Below are positions 11,288 through 24,255 of a stretch of 64,000 bases of DNA, piece after piece. The position numbers and the translations under genes were made by a program. This DNA is from Sipunculus nudus (lineage: Eukaryota > Annelida > Sipuncula > Golfingiida > Sipunculidae). The notes beneath the pieces were generated by a model that worked only from the letters and a program-made list of their open reading frames with translations, did not search any database and was not told the DNA's origin. The stretch's first letter is position 1. Every line of letters starts with the position of its first letter. The stretch is taken from contig CM049314.1 of the NCBI GenBank assembly GCA_026874595.1, forward strand, positions 24,935,729-24,999,728. The letters are read 5' to 3'.

Positions 11288-14200
11288 GTTTTTGGATCTG
11301 CTCAATTAGCACAAGCAATGAAGACACCATGCAATCCAGGTCACTGTTATGGCAGGACTTATCTCATCAATAGCTTAACAAAGAATGTAGAGGGCCTTTG
11401 ATCAGAGGTAAATTAGTAGTTTATTGGTGGTAAATTTATAGAATAAGCCAGGTTTTAAAGAATATAAATTAAAATACATTCACACATATTTTTCACATTA
11501 TATTTTTCAGTTGAGGATACACATCAATGAATAGATATGCAAAAAATAACCTAAAATAACAAACATACGTGTAAATGTATAGAATAGTTAAACGTGCTTT
11601 CGTTGCTTGTTTTGTTGGGCCAGGGCTCAAGTACAAAGGCCTTTTATTAGTATTAACATTATACAAAATCATGAATCAAATAGTCACACAACATCTAACT
11701 TACTTCAAGAATGCATGTGTGAAATGTCATCAAGGCGAGATGTTGTCAAACCCGAAATCGTCCACCTGGAATAATCTGGCCTGTCAGTTAGGCAATACCA
11801 ATTATATTCTGTTTGTTTTGGATATTAATGGGATTAATTTATAAAATTTAAAATATCCCCCCATAAGTGAATAAATAGGTAGATTGCGCATATTTGTTTG
11901 AAGCAGCAGGTCAATGATGCATGTCTATCAGAAGTATCAGAAGCTTTTGAATTACTCCTGTGAAATCATCAATATTCGGGCATTTTTTCCCTTTGGTCAC
12001 AAGTGATGACCATTTCATACATCTACAAATTGTAAAGACTGGACAAATTATAGTTTTACACATTTATACTAATGAATTGAGCAATTATCATCCTACTAGT
12101 AATGGACATGTGATAATGCTGTGCCTGGGTTATGTCTCAATGGGCACGGCCTTGAATGACATGGTGGCGCATCTCACCGAGCTGTGTCGAAACGAGCAGT
12201 GAAATCAGCAATATGTTCTATCAGGATGCGTCATACTGGGTAGACCCTATCAGCACATGATGCTGGTTCCTTGTCATCACAAAATGGTGGAATGTTCAAC
12301 TCCCTCTACACCGTCACAAGATCATGTAGCTAACCTGAATCTATTGAGCCTGACTTATTATCAAAACACTTAGCCACAGTGGCTTGTCACTTTCAGGCTC
12401 AACTGTCTACCCTGTGCATGCATTACATCATCACTGATGACATCCAGTCAAATGCCCCATCCAACTCAAAATGTAATACATGCACCTGGCAGGCTGAAAT
12501 ACCTGTAACCAATGAGTGAAAATAGTAGATCCCTGCGTGGGTCCCAACCTTTCCTACAGGCTGACTTTTTAATGATTTTGTGGCCAGGGCCAACCAAAAA
12601 AAAATACCGGGGGGGGGGGGGGGGGGGGGGGGCAGGGCAGTTGCGGGCTGAAAGCTGGGATATGCAGGGCTGGCTTCATGATATTTTAGTGCAGGTTTCT
12701 GTGGGCCAAAAAACATGTTTATAGCAAGGAGATGTTTACATTTACTAAGGTACTGCAGCTCTGTTTAAATTCCTTCGGTTGTTCCATTTTCTGAATTAGT
12801 ATACTGCAGTTGCGAAATATAAAATTCCTGAGTTTTGAAACTGATTCTTCTTTGCAGGGACCACTGGTCATAATATTGTACAAATGTACCTAGCAATAGT
12901 GTTGTATATTTAGACAGCTCCGTAGACCTGTATTTGTGGCCAGTCTCAGATATTACATAATAATACTTTCTTTAAGTCACTGCATAGGTTGCATCTGGCT
13001 CTGTCAACAGCTGGATATAGCTTTAATACATAACTCACGAAGACAGGTGTGCTCATCATGGATGGGCCAAAGAGCACTGGCTAGTTATGAATGCATTGGC
13101 AAAGCAGAATGAGATAAAGAGCATGATGCTCATTTAAGACCATGACATAGAGTTGACTCCCTCTGGATTTCCAAAGCCTTCCTCCCTTTCACTTAGCTGA
13201 TCATCACTGAACAGGATTAATCTCTTTGTCAAATAAAAGGTGTGAACTGTAGTGAGCAAATACTGTCCTCCAGCTAGTGAAGCTAGTGACCAGTAGTGTA
13301 ACTTACTGTATTTGTCTTAAGTATGTGTATACTAGGCATACATATTTAATAGAAATTGATTGTTTTATGCTGAAGAAATTACGTTTAAATTTTAATTATA
13401 TAAATTATGTTAGCTAAACATCTGAATAGGTTGACTTTATTATTACTTTAAATATTTAAAGGAAACACAAAGGCAGTATTTGTTTAGTGTGTCTGACATT
13501 TCAACTTACTGTCCAGTAAAAAATTGTATTTTGTAAAGTGGAAATTCTTAAAAATAAAAAAAATTCTAATTCTGTGACACACTGTCCTTTAAGAGCCCCC
13601 AGGAGTGTGTTGCACACGATACACAAATATAACCTAGTGTTTTGCACTCAGGACATATGAAAGGTCCATGGGGACATCATATCTAACTGACCTATTTCAA
13701 TGAAAGTTGTAAAGCGGCCCTGTATTGCCGGGTCTGAAATTTCTGCTTTGTCCTACACGGATTGTTGTTTTCTCAAGCACATACTAACCATGTTTTAAAT
13801 AGCCATTCAAAATGGCAAAGTTTATGGTAAATGCCAATAATCCTGTCTTACACCTGGTTCGAATTTTAGCATACCAGTTTCAATTTCACGACAAATATGT
13901 CAGAAACATGTTTTTCTAGCGGAGCTGAATAAAACAAGACACCTTTAATAGGTATGTTTTATTCTCACTACAAACCAAATTAATTCTGTGGACATAATTA
14001 AACCAGAGTACATCAATGTTATTATTTTATTACAAATGCAACCCTGGAATTGCAGATAACAAGAGTTGGTAATGGCATTGACAGTACAAAACTCAAAGTT
14101 ATAAAATGAACAGATTATATCATTATCATCACTATTTAATAGTATAGATTTTTAGGAGTGATCACGGTTTGATATGTGACAAGTTGAGTAATTATAATCA

Positions 14201-14333
14201 CCGCCACCCTATCATTTCTCGCCCACACCCTTAAATGATACCCGCCACTCTTTCATCTGTCACCCCCACTCTTTCTCTGTCCTTGCCAGACATACAGACA
14301 TACAGGGATCAAATTTGTCAGGGGTAGTATTAA
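10451..14333. other. Intronic DNA with simple repeats, no gene seen
   Basis: AT-rich DNA containing a (CT)n run at 11241-11283 and a 24-base G run at 12609-12632. Frames at 11575-11844, 11960-12202 and 12423-12724 have no family features, and the last two cross the G run. No splice-bounded exon was found. Confidence 0.5.
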
Positions 14334-14747
14334 TAGCCAGATTTTATCGGACTCAATATTATAAGGCCCTGCCATATATTGAGTCTGACAGCCATACAGA
14401 GAGTGTTTCTACAATATAAGCCACCGAAGATGCAATGGATCTGTTGTTCAGTAGGGACAGAGAAGTACAGTCAAATAGGTGCACTTGATGACCTCACTGA
14501 TAGCCTGGCTAACTCGGGTCATTGACAGCAAAAATTCTGTTACATTTTGTTTCAACGGGCCCAGCTCTGAAGAGCTGGCACAGGGTTATAAACACCTGTT
14601 GACACTGGTTACAAGGGCATTGGGTGGTGTGTAGTCTGAGGCTTATATTGTAGAAACTCTCACTGTATAGCTATGGGACTCAATATATGGCGGGGGGGGG
14701 GGGGGGGGGGGGGGGCTAATAATACTGAGTCTAATTAAATCAGGCTA
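14334..14747. mobile_element. Foldback element with arms of about 90-108 bases
   Basis: The left arm at 14334-14422 (AGCCAGATTTTATCGGACTC through GTTTCTACAATATAAGCC) is the imperfect reverse complement of the right arm at 14640-14747 (GGCTTATATTGTAGAAACTC through AATTAAATCAGGCTA). About 217 bases lie between the arms. The right arm contains a pure G run of 24 bases (14692-14715) where the left arm has only a short GGCCCTGCC. This fits a MITE or foldback element, though I see no clean target duplication. Confidence 0.75.
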
Positions 14748-15553
14748 GGGTAGCAAGGACTGGCTTTACAGACCGACCCTGCAGGGGGTCTTACTGAGTG
14801 ACTGATAGCCTGGAGTAATTAAGCTGGTGTAGGTGTTGGGATCTTATCATCAAAGCCCAGACATCAGGTTTCTGGCTGGGTAGAAAGCAGCCAACTGTTG
14901 TAGAGTAAGAGAAGCCACAACTCCCTGGTTCCCTAACTGCTTTTTAATTACACAATTCCTGTTGGCATGGGTATATTGGTTAACATTGATACATATTCTG
15001 ACTGTGGCTTCTATGAAGGTATATTCACTCAGTGTGCTGCCATAACAGCTGGTCTTTAAGAGTGGATGATACAATAAATTTCTATATTTGCATTTTATTG
15101 GTTGTTCTTATGACAACATGACAAACACATTACACACACCCTTCCTCTTGCTCTTAATGTTCTTCGATGCATAAAAAGGCCATGCAGATTAAATTTAAAT
15201 CAGACAAAAAAAAATGCATGACGCACAACATGTAAGCACCAGGCCAGGTTCGATCACGCTTACCCCCACACTATCAGAATTCCTAGTGGAGAACACTGTA
15301 TATATATATAGTAAGAGACATGATAAAATATATAGAGTACAGGTGTCAATGTATCCACTGTCATACTGGACAAAACGTCAGTAGAGAACGCACTTCACAG
15401 GACCCATGACGTATAACCCCCCCCCCCCCCCATGGTGCGATGATTAAGACATAAACCAGGCGTCCGGAAAGCCGACAGACAGAGCGAACATGTCAGGCCA
15501 CGAATACGCATATATTTCTCCATTGATAAGGACTGTCATGCGATAATACTTAC
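14748..15553. other. Probable start of KLHL 5' intron
   Basis: No gene-like signal. It contains a C run at 15417-15431 and a short (TA)n at 15299-15310. GC content rises toward the putative promoter. Confidence 0.4.
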
Positions 15554-15720
15554 GTATCGGACTCATTAAGGATTTATGCAGGTTTTGGCAATGCCAGTGT
15601 AGGTCTGCTCGATGTAAACACCGCGTATTTCAAAGGCACATTCTAAGTTGTCGTCCCAGACACGTCCATGTCTGGAAATTCGAATATGGCGGCAGCTGCC
15701 AGACGTCACGTGCAGAGTTC
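15554..15720 (-). promoter_or_regulatory. Candidate KLHL promoter and non-coding first exon
   Basis: On the minus strand CCGATAC is followed by GTAAGTATT, a consensus splice donor (intron starting at 15553). It could join the acceptor beside 9288 to give a spliced 5' UTR. Just upstream, in a GC-richer, CpG-containing patch, lie AATATGGCGGC (15683-15693, resembling a YY1 core), GACGTCACGTG (15702-15712, overlapping CRE and E-box cores) and the inverted pair CCAGACA/TGTCTGG (15656-15662 and 15669-15675). Motif matches of this length are weak alone; their clustering next to a good donor is the argument. No TATA box is obvious. Confidence 0.45.
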
Positions 15721-17794
15721 ATCTGGGGTTATTGAGTGCAAAAACTCGCTTTCCCATCCACGACACCAGGTCATGTAGCCTGGTTCCCCGTGTGCCAAAC
15801 GCGAGCGCCATCTGGACCGCCCATGCGGCACTTCATTTCGATTAAATGCAATGGGACTAGTAGTTCCACCTTCTTTTCAATTTTAGTGTCAGGATCAGCC
15901 TACAGATGGCTCGGAACTCAACTTTATTACATTTCTGATCCATGAAAAACCTATAGTCTTAATACAGAGGAACATTTTCATTTAAATTTAATAATTATAA
16001 TTGCCCTTTGATAACGAGAAAAATATTAATAATAAAACGTAACTCTGTGTATAATTAAAGGGGCATTCTACGAAAAACTGCCCATTTAAGCCGGTACAAC
16101 ATCTGAAAAATAACTTATTTATTTTATAGTCTCATATGGAAATAAAAAAATGAAAGCTATCTGAACTTAATATCAGCAGTGTTCTTAGTCCATGAAAAGT
16201 TATAGTTGTCATTAATTTAATGCCCGAAATTTATCATCAATTTCAACACCGTTACAGACTTAATTAATAAGCAGTGCCTGGAAATTATTATGAAAATCTG
16301 AGTTGGATATTTTCTTGCCAATTTCATGGCTCCACATAATAAATGTTTTAACCCTGCAAAATGCATATTTTTAATTTTATAAGAAAAATTTCAATCCTGA
16401 AACAAAATTCAGCCGCACTCCACAAAAGGCTTATTGCAATAAATGGAAGGAAAATATAGCAATCTACCTCGGTTAATAGGAATGTGGGAGATAAAAGTAT
16501 TTTTTTTTTATATGTTTTAAGTCATTTTTTGTTGTTGAAATGATGCCCATTTTCAAAATATAACGGTGTTGAGGAAGGAAAACGGTGTTGAAATATATGT
16601 AATATATGTAACCATTGGCAAAAATTATTACTTAAAGGATGCAGACTTCTTTTATAATTTTTTTTAAAGTTTAATATTTAAAAATTCATAACATGTAGAA
16701 TCAAGACATTAAAATCATTCTGTGACTTTGTTTCTAAACCGGTCATCGACATTTACCACTGTTAAAAGTGAAAAGTATTATAACGCTGTTGATATATAAT
16801 GGTGTTGAAAAAAGGTATGATATTTATTCCAAGAAAATTAATTTCTCCTTTTACCTTTCTAGTACTCAGTATATTTGAGTGTTGAAAGTGTGAGTTATAT
16901 TCTAAAACTACGAAAAGCATTCCCACTTCTATTGTTTTGGGGGAAATATAGGTATCAAAGTTGAAGAGAAATATATATTCAGACGGACATTTTTACACAA
17001 TTATGGAATTTTGTTGTTGTTTTAAAATGACACAATACATACCGATAACGATTTTTTTTGGAGTCATTCAGTGACTATACTTCAACCTAGGTGGGTTTTG
17101 AACAAGGAGTAATCAATCAACACCATGTAATGACGATCAAATCGTCTTTGTATCTGTCTTGAAAATAAATCTTGGGACACGCATTTTCATCGCAATATAA
17201 GTGAAAAATATAGAGGGATGTCAAGAAACTTGTGAAATTTTTAATTTTTTTTATATATAAATGGTGAAAAAAATCCTAGGGCTAAAAATTAGAGGATAAT
17301 CAGTTATTTATTGAAATGACCTATGAATAAAAATCTTTAATACATTAATGACACTCCGAATAAAGAAAATTGTATCATTTAAAATAAATAAGCCTCACTT
17401 CACATAGTGTGGGATCATGCAAGCAAAACGAAATGGATGGTAAACGCTACATATAAATATCAACAAAAAAACTGAAACATGAGTGAACTTTATCCATAAT
17501 TTGACTCCTTTAAACATTTTAAAATTATGAATTGGAAACTTATGATTGTTTAATCTGAATTTAAACAATGGAGTTTTTGATGGTTTTAATAGTAAAAGAA
17601 TATAAATATAAAATTGTGGTACTTTTTTAACGTTCCATAATTCATACAGATTTGACATGTAGCTACATATAGCCAATGCATTCCGATAAAACAATTGTTA
17701 GGAGTGATTTTGAGATTGTCTAAATTGTCATTTATTTTGCCCTAACCAGTATGATTACATCCAACATACATTAAGTATGTATTGACAGATAAAT
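15721..17794. other. Intergenic, with recurring GGTGTTGA words
   Basis: AT-rich DNA with no supported exon. The word AACGGTGTTGA or a close form recurs near 16563, 16581, 16782 and 16799, and inverted (CAACACCGTTA) near 16242, suggesting a decayed repeat. The open frame at 17395-17694 is low-complexity and not convincing. Confidence 0.45.
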
Positions 17795-18125
17795 ATTACC
17801 CACGGAGAGGGCTCAGGGCTCAAAGTCGAGAGATCGTGAGTTGGAATCTTAGTCGAGGCTGTGAGATATTACACGGTCGGCCCCCACCCAGGTTGAGCGC
17901 ACTGCTGACTTAATGGGAAGGCCGTGCCAAAAGGGTGCCTCACAAACGAGTGCGCCTTTCGGGGGGGGGGGTTCACGATGATATGACCCAGCCATGGGGA
18001 CGATTCCAGGCCCCGGGTCCGCAGGTGCAGAAGTCACCAGGCCTGATTAACGCAAAGATAGCGAGCTTGCCAAAAAAAAAAAAATTGGAGAAAGTTACAC
18101 GCAACCAAGGAGGTTACCCCCTTGA
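17795..18125 (+). mobile_element. tRNA-derived SINE, copy 1
   Basis: The 5' part has tRNA-promoter-like words (GGGCTCAGGGCTC as an A-box-like stretch, GAGTTGGAATCTTAG as a B-box-like stretch). It is followed by a body containing CACGGTC, GAGCGCACTGCTGAC, GGAAGGCCGTGCC, GAGTGCGCCTT and ATGGGGACGATT. The same order of blocks appears in reverse at 38945-39225, which defines a family. A G run at 17959-17970 sits inside, and an A-rich stretch at about 18072-18085 lies near the 3' end. Confidence 0.75.
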
Positions 18126-18339
18126 ATAGAGTATATGTTTATTTTACTTAGCTGACAATTTCTCTTACAAATTAACTTGGCCAATTATGAAATTACATGT
18201 TAACGGCATTTGACTTGCAAGGCGCACCTCCCCTATTCAGCAACTACCATGTGCCTTTATGTCTGGTGCGAAACTGTTAACGTTAAATATAAGTCAACAA
18301 ACCTATAAATGGATCCTTTATATACACAATCTATATCTG

Positions 18340-18532
18340 CAGTACCCCGAGAAAACATTGTCTTAAGATGGTTTATGTTTATTTATAAGATTGTTTAATT
18401 TTTAAAATAATGTGAAATGCATATATTTGTTTAAAAAAACTGAATTATTTTGTATATTGTAAAATGTTCAAATTGATGAAAATTTTGGCCTAAGGCCTCA
18501 TTTCAAGAATAAAAAATTCATTCATTCATTCA
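18340..18532 (+). mobile_element. Probable LINE or SINE 3' end with (ATTC)n tail
   Basis: The sequence ends TTTTGGCCTAAGGCCTCATT, then TTCAAGAATAAAAAATTC followed by ATTCATTCATTC. A GGCCTNAGGCC hairpin before short tandem tail repeats resembles CR1/L2-type retroposon 3' ends. No reverse-transcriptase frame is visible upstream, so it is a truncated copy or a derived SINE. Confidence 0.5.
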
Positions 18533-18675
18533 ACCTTGCCTTTACATCTTTCTCACAAATATGTTGTTTTAACAAATTTAAAATAACCATGGCACTTAAT
18601 ATCTATGACCATATATATTTCAAACAGCGCTTACCATTGCTTTTAATATCTGGAAACATTATGGAAGCATGCAAC

Positions 18676-18677
<2 letters not shown>

Positions 18678-18734
<57 letters not shown>
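18678..18734. repeat. (TA)n microsatellite
   Basis: Nearly pure TA dinucleotide run. Confidence 0.97.
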
Positions 18735-18735
<1 letters not shown>

Positions 18736-18989
18736 CTTTTGGTGTGTATAAATGGTGAACGTCTTCATTAAACAATACGTCTTAATGCAACTATTTGTTA
18801 ACATGATAAAGGTTATTTTTTACAAAAAAAATCATTTATATTTGGTAAAATTTCGATTATTCCTGATCCGAAACAAATTTTCTGGATTCACCCTTTTATT
18901 CAAAATTTAGTCACTGCAAGTGAAGAACATACGTTTTAAGAATATTCTAAACAAATCTAAAAGCACGAATTAACACACATACACACACA

Positions 18990-18992
<3 letters not shown>

Positions 18993-19049
<57 letters not shown>
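18993..19049. repeat. (TA)n microsatellite
   Basis: Pure TA run preceded by a short ACACAC stretch. Confidence 0.97.
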
Positions 19050-19054
<5 letters not shown>

Positions 19055-19393
19055 CCTCACATGTTTTAATTTCAATTAGAAATATCAGTTGTACAAGACG
19101 ATAAAAAAATTATTTCATATCTGAGTATCAAACCGAAAGAAATGTAGAATTATAAATAAACAATACATTAATTACTGCATGTATAATGTCTGTGAATATG
19201 CCTGGCTAGGTATACATGTGAAGACTTGAATCATTTATTTAGAATAATTCTGCATTTATAATATATAAGGTCAGGAAGTTTTTAATTTGGAGTTGCATTA
19301 TTGCCCTCTTTGAAATAAGGATCGGCATTAAAATAACATGTGAAGGATGATTAATGGACATGGATTTGAAGGGATTTCTGATATTCATTAGTC

Positions 19394-19408
19394 GGGGGGG
19401 GGGGGGGG
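19394..19408. repeat. Poly-G run, 15 bases
   Basis: Uninterrupted G run in AT-rich DNA. Confidence 0.95.
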
Positions 19409-19559
19409 TGCATTTTTTATAGCATACAAATTATGAAGTAGATAAAAAGGGAACATATTTTTGTAAGCCAATGGATAATTTCGGCAAGGGAAACAGCTAT
19501 GGCGTATACTCATGTATATATAGTATGTCAATCACGAGTTTACATTATATTGTTGGTTG

Positions 19560-19561
<2 letters not shown>

Positions 19562-19618
<57 letters not shown>
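19562..19618. repeat. (TA)n microsatellite
   Basis: Pure TA run. The frames crossing it encode only Tyr-Ile repeats and are not genes. Confidence 0.97.
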
Positions 19619-19621
<3 letters not shown>

Positions 19622-20479
19622 GGCTGTATCATAATACCAATATATTGGTACATATCGATACGCCACGTCGATACGGTTACCGATACGCTTTGCATGCATG
19701 TATTGTCGTATCGATGAAACACAATGACTGCTGACTAAAGCTTTAGCTATCCTTTTGTTTCTTATGTTGGCCATTTAGACTGAAATTAGATCACATGTAA
19801 TGTATTATATGACTGACTGAATGAGGGATGTTTATACTGTATTATACTCTTGTCGGTGCTTCCATGACAGGTGGGCCTGTGTGGGCGATGATAGGCGGAT
19901 ATTGCGAACGGTACTCGTTAGTGTTGAAATTTGTGCTCCATTTTGTGCCCTCAGTTGGCCATTTTTATTACTTTATATTTTATCTCTGATTGTTTTAAAT
20001 GTATGCGAGGCAATATCTCGAGGTAACCTGCATGTATATTCTGAACTACGTGTTCGACAACAAGTGAAGCTAGTGGTTAAAGCCTTCGGGAAATCAAATA
20101 CTATTTTACTAAAGGGGAATTACTGCGAATTAGTAGATTCCCAGAAACTCATGAAAACTGTACATTTTCATTACACATAAAATATGACCTATATGATCTT
20201 CCTAATAATATGTAAACATAATTTGGAAGGGGTGTGGAAAAGACTAAAAAAACATATCGTCATTTTTATACCTAATATTTGAATATCCTATTAAGCATAT
20301 TATAGATTAAGGAAAATAAGACATTATTCTAGATGTTACGTATATCTTATACCATATATAAAGCGAAAGAGTTGGCCTATCATTTGAAATTGCGCATGTG
20401 CCAATTAACCCCCAAAGGATAACTATACATGTATTATATTCATACATCTTTATATATAATTAAAATTATATATAATATC
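19619..20479. other. Intergenic, no supported gene
   Basis: A 119-codon plus-strand frame lies at 19821-20180 but has no recognisable domain or splice context. I treat it as chance. Confidence 0.4.
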
Positions 20480-20685
20480 CGGGGGGGGGGGTGTCCAGGG
20501 GGTCCGGACCCCCTAACCTTTTATACCAGAAACGTTTTGTTAAGGACTTCAGTCATAATTTTGCCGCCTGGACCCCCCCCCCTCTTTTTCAGACCTGAGG
20601 ACCTTTTTTTAGGGTTTTCATTTGTCCTCCTGGGTTTGCATGGACTCCCCCTTTTCCTAAATCCTGGATCCGCCCCTGCATATAC
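20480..20685. mobile_element. MITE-like element with GGGGCGGATCC terminus
   Basis: The right end, read on the minus strand, is TGCAGGGGCGGATCCAGGAT followed by TTAGGAAAAGG; the left end is G-rich (TCCGGGGGGGGGGGTGTCC). Internal blocks GACCTGAGG, TTTTTTAGGGTTTTC and CCTAAATCC recur at 36975-37120. Related single termini occur at 24256 (CAGGGGCGGATTTAGG) and 21433-21446 (CTGGATCCGCCACT). No coding capacity. The superfamily is not resolved. Confidence 0.6.
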
Positions 20686-20761
20686 ATATTTATATATAAA
20701 ACCTGATAGATGACATAATTCGCCAGTCGGCTAGCCGAGCGGATATGTTTATGTATTTATG

Positions 20762-20763
20762 TA

Positions 20764-20830
<67 letters not shown>

Positions 20831-20831
20831 C
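20762..20831. repeat. (TA)n microsatellite
   Basis: TA run with GTATAT interruptions at both ends. Confidence 0.95.
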
Positions 20832-23070
20832 TTGTGTGCAATAAACTTCTGCAAATCCTTTGTACACTCCCCGTGATAACAAGTGTGAATTTTTTTTTAA
20901 GTTTAAGAAGGCTAAAGACATATTTTAGGGGCCCCTGTAATGGGAAAAATAGGCCTGAGGGTAAGCGGGTCGACGATGATGCACATCCATTGTGAAAAAA
21001 AAAAACTATCGACAAAGAGCTAGGCCATCATCTGTGTCTTTGCAAGAAAGCATCCTCGGAGAATGTATTTGGTGGATATTTACTTCAGTTGACTCTGATG
21101 ATAAATATTTGTAGGACTTAAATTGTCAACATGGTGCACGGTCTGAAGAAATACATCAAAATGAAGGCCTGAGTTATATTCTAAAACTTCTGTTTTGTAT
21201 CCAACTTCCCAGTAACGAATATGTCTGGTTTAAGTGTCTGAATAAATGGTTAAATTTGATTTTTTAATCATCATATCTTCGTAAATTTTCGCACCCTGTC
21301 AGGGGGACACCCCCTCCCACATCCTCCCCCCTCACCGGACGATACGCGCCCTCGACCATCATGCATGATTGACTCTGAACCGTAAGAATTAACCCCTCCC
21401 CCTTACACACACACACACACACACATTTTGTGCTGGATCCGCCACTGGGACTAATCCCTTCTCAAACCCAATAAGGACGTGCATTGGGTATCGGATCTAA
21501 ACGGACCCGGTGCCCAGTTTAAAAAATCCTAGGTTCGCCCTTGGTATGGTACATACATGTGCGGCAAATCTATCTTTTCAAATAGGCCTACACTCCATTG
21601 TGTGCATGTGTATATTGCCACTTTGCCAGTGCATTCATGACGGTGACGTGATACGAGACCCGTAGTCCCGTAAAATGCCATATTCCTGAAGAGTGCTCGA
21701 GGGTGGCAGAATGGGGACCAAGCTACATTTCCTGCTAAGCGAATTCTCTGCGGTATTCTTTTTCTTGTGTGAAACGTGGATGGATAAAGGAACCAGTCTA
21801 TGCCACCTGCCATCCTCAGACTTAGTTTCTTACACAAACACACGATGGCGCTTTTCTACCCAACAGTTTCTTGACTTGATGAGCCTTTTGGGAACACGAG
21901 AATGAATTTCTCATATGCCAATGTCACATTCAGGGCCGTATTTTCAGCAGTTTACCTGGATGGCAGTTAATGAAATCGGTGGAGGGGGAGGGGGGTTTTG
22001 CCGTGCCTGTGTCCGTGCCTGTGTCTCGCCATACGACAATATAAAGAGATTCGGAATATCGATTTTATCGATATCTGAATACCTTTATATAGCACATTTG
22101 CCTATACAAACATTATTTTCGAGTTTGCAAAAACTGGACAAAGGAAAAACTGGTTGTGTAATTTGTTTTAAAGCTTCCGAAAACTTTTAACTACACGGAC
22201 GACCGTATAACGCCTATATTAGAGTTCCATATACAAAGACGCCAAAATAAACATCCAGTATATAGTATGTGAAATATTGAATTGCAAGGATAGTTATCAT
22301 TGCAATCAGTATAAACGTTTGTAAATCTGGCATCAATATAAAATACATTTCCTTCCTATCATGCACCGCGTAGGACCATATGTATCCGGGCACGGCAAAT
22401 GTATTCCGAATCTCTTTATATATATATTTATTATCATATAGATATATATATTAGCCAATACAAAACAATATACAACAGGTTTTGCAACTGACGGAAATAA
22501 AATGCTTTTTTCATATTATGCACAAAAAATTAGGTTGTGTGAAATGTTAAAAAGTTATCGAATACCTTAACTATACATATTAATAATAACGCCCGTATAT
22601 CGCCTAGAATAGTGTGCAGCATACAAATAAACGTCAACATAAACACCCAGTATTTTGTATGTGAAAGCCGGCATCTTATGGACGGGTTTCATGGAAAACA
22701 GAATAAAAATTTAGTTAAATCTGGTAGAAATATATAAAATACATCTAAGTTTAAATATGAATATCCGTATACCCTGTTATTTTAAACAGATTTTCCCTCG
22801 ACCATTATACTATATGGAAACAGGAGACCAATAAATATATGAGTACCCACGTGGAAATAATTAGGCCTAGTGCTACCTGGCAATGTCAGGAAACCATCGG
22901 CGTTACGGTTATATATTGCTGACAGTTGACCGCTATTTGCGTTCCTGATTGTCCTAAACGGCACGAATGATTGAAAATATGGGTAATCAACTGGCACCAT
23001 TTCGTGATCTCCGAATCAAATAATCAATTAAACAACCGTTTCTGTTTTCATAACTATATACAAACACACA
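20832..23070. other. Intergenic, no supported gene
   Basis: Short frames at 21529-21905 and 21915-22190 show no family features. (AC)n occurs at 21403-21425. Short AT palindromes such as TATATATATTTATTATCATA lie near 22420-22450. Confidence 0.4.
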
Positions 23071-23071
23071 T

Positions 23072-23158
<87 letters not shown>
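23072..23158. repeat. Compound (AC)n-(TA)n microsatellite
   Basis: ACAC run to about 23108 passing directly into a pure TA run to 23158. Confidence 0.97.
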
Positions 23159-23161
<3 letters not shown>

Positions 23162-24255
23162 CTTCATGACGCATTACAAATTTATTACTGTTAAGTCAAG
23201 TTTTTTTTTAAAAATAAGGTATTGTGTTTTCAGAAAAGAATATTTCTAAGCCAGGTTCGCCTATATAATGTATATATTATTTATGTATATATATATGTGG
23301 GTGTATATATATAATTTAATATAATATTATATATTTATAATATATATATATGATGTTTAAAATTTTATATCCAATATATTAATCTTATTCTCTGAATAGC
23401 AGGGGGACGATATTACATTGCTCATCCCCTGTAGCTGTTATTTCGGGGGGGGGGGGGGGGCGGTGCATATACCCACATCCCCTTGTATACTTATATCCTA
23501 TGAAAAGGGTCCATATATTAAAGCTGCACTTAAAATTCTAAAGGAGTTCAGGGAAAACCAATAAACTTGACATTCACAGAACTCGAGTGAGGAAGAAACC
23601 TTATCACAACTTCCTGCATGGGCCCATGGAGCTACTGGCTGGGCAGCACAGTTTTTGGCCTTACTTTCAAGTAAGCCATGACAGGAATTTTATGACTGAT
23701 TTTGTTTCTTCAGATTATAAAGGATCTAGGTGATGATACTCTGTCATGCTTGCTCGTTGTTCTATATATATAAGGATCCAAAAAGAGAATATTTGAATAT
23801 TGATCAGTTTGTTATTTGTACAACTGTTGGTAGCTATAGGGTTTATCTTTATGTACAAGTATGTTCATAACTTCCCCTATTCAGATATAGATAATATTAT
23901 TCTACAAATGATATTATTCAAGAGTCAAGATAAAAGGCACTGATATACACTAGAAGAAAGCAATTTTATTTGAGCGGAAAGAAACAATGAAATCTACAGC
24001 TATCCCTTGAAAATATAGTTTGATGACTTTTTAATGTATTTTCGTTTTAACATCACAATTTATATAAACACAATTAAAGGTGCCACACTTGCCTAACAAA
24101 CATTAAGTCTATATTTATAGACCACAACAACTTTGAACTATGATACTTTGGACTTTGATAGCAGGAAGCTAAGAGCTCTTGACGCTAATATTGCATGTTG
24201 AGTTACCTTAAGGCCAGATATTCACCTGCCATTTCTGTAGAATGTATATGAATGT
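23159..24255. other. Intergenic, no gene seen
   Basis: AT-palindromic DNA around 23266-23360 and a 16-base G run at 23445-23460. No exon signal. Confidence 0.4.

Noticed and set aside
12423-12724. ORFs with poly-Pro or poly-Gly
   Set aside because: Created by translating the 24-base G run.
19821-20180. 119-codon plus-strand ORF
   Set aside because: No domain, no splice context; length is possible by chance in this much DNA.
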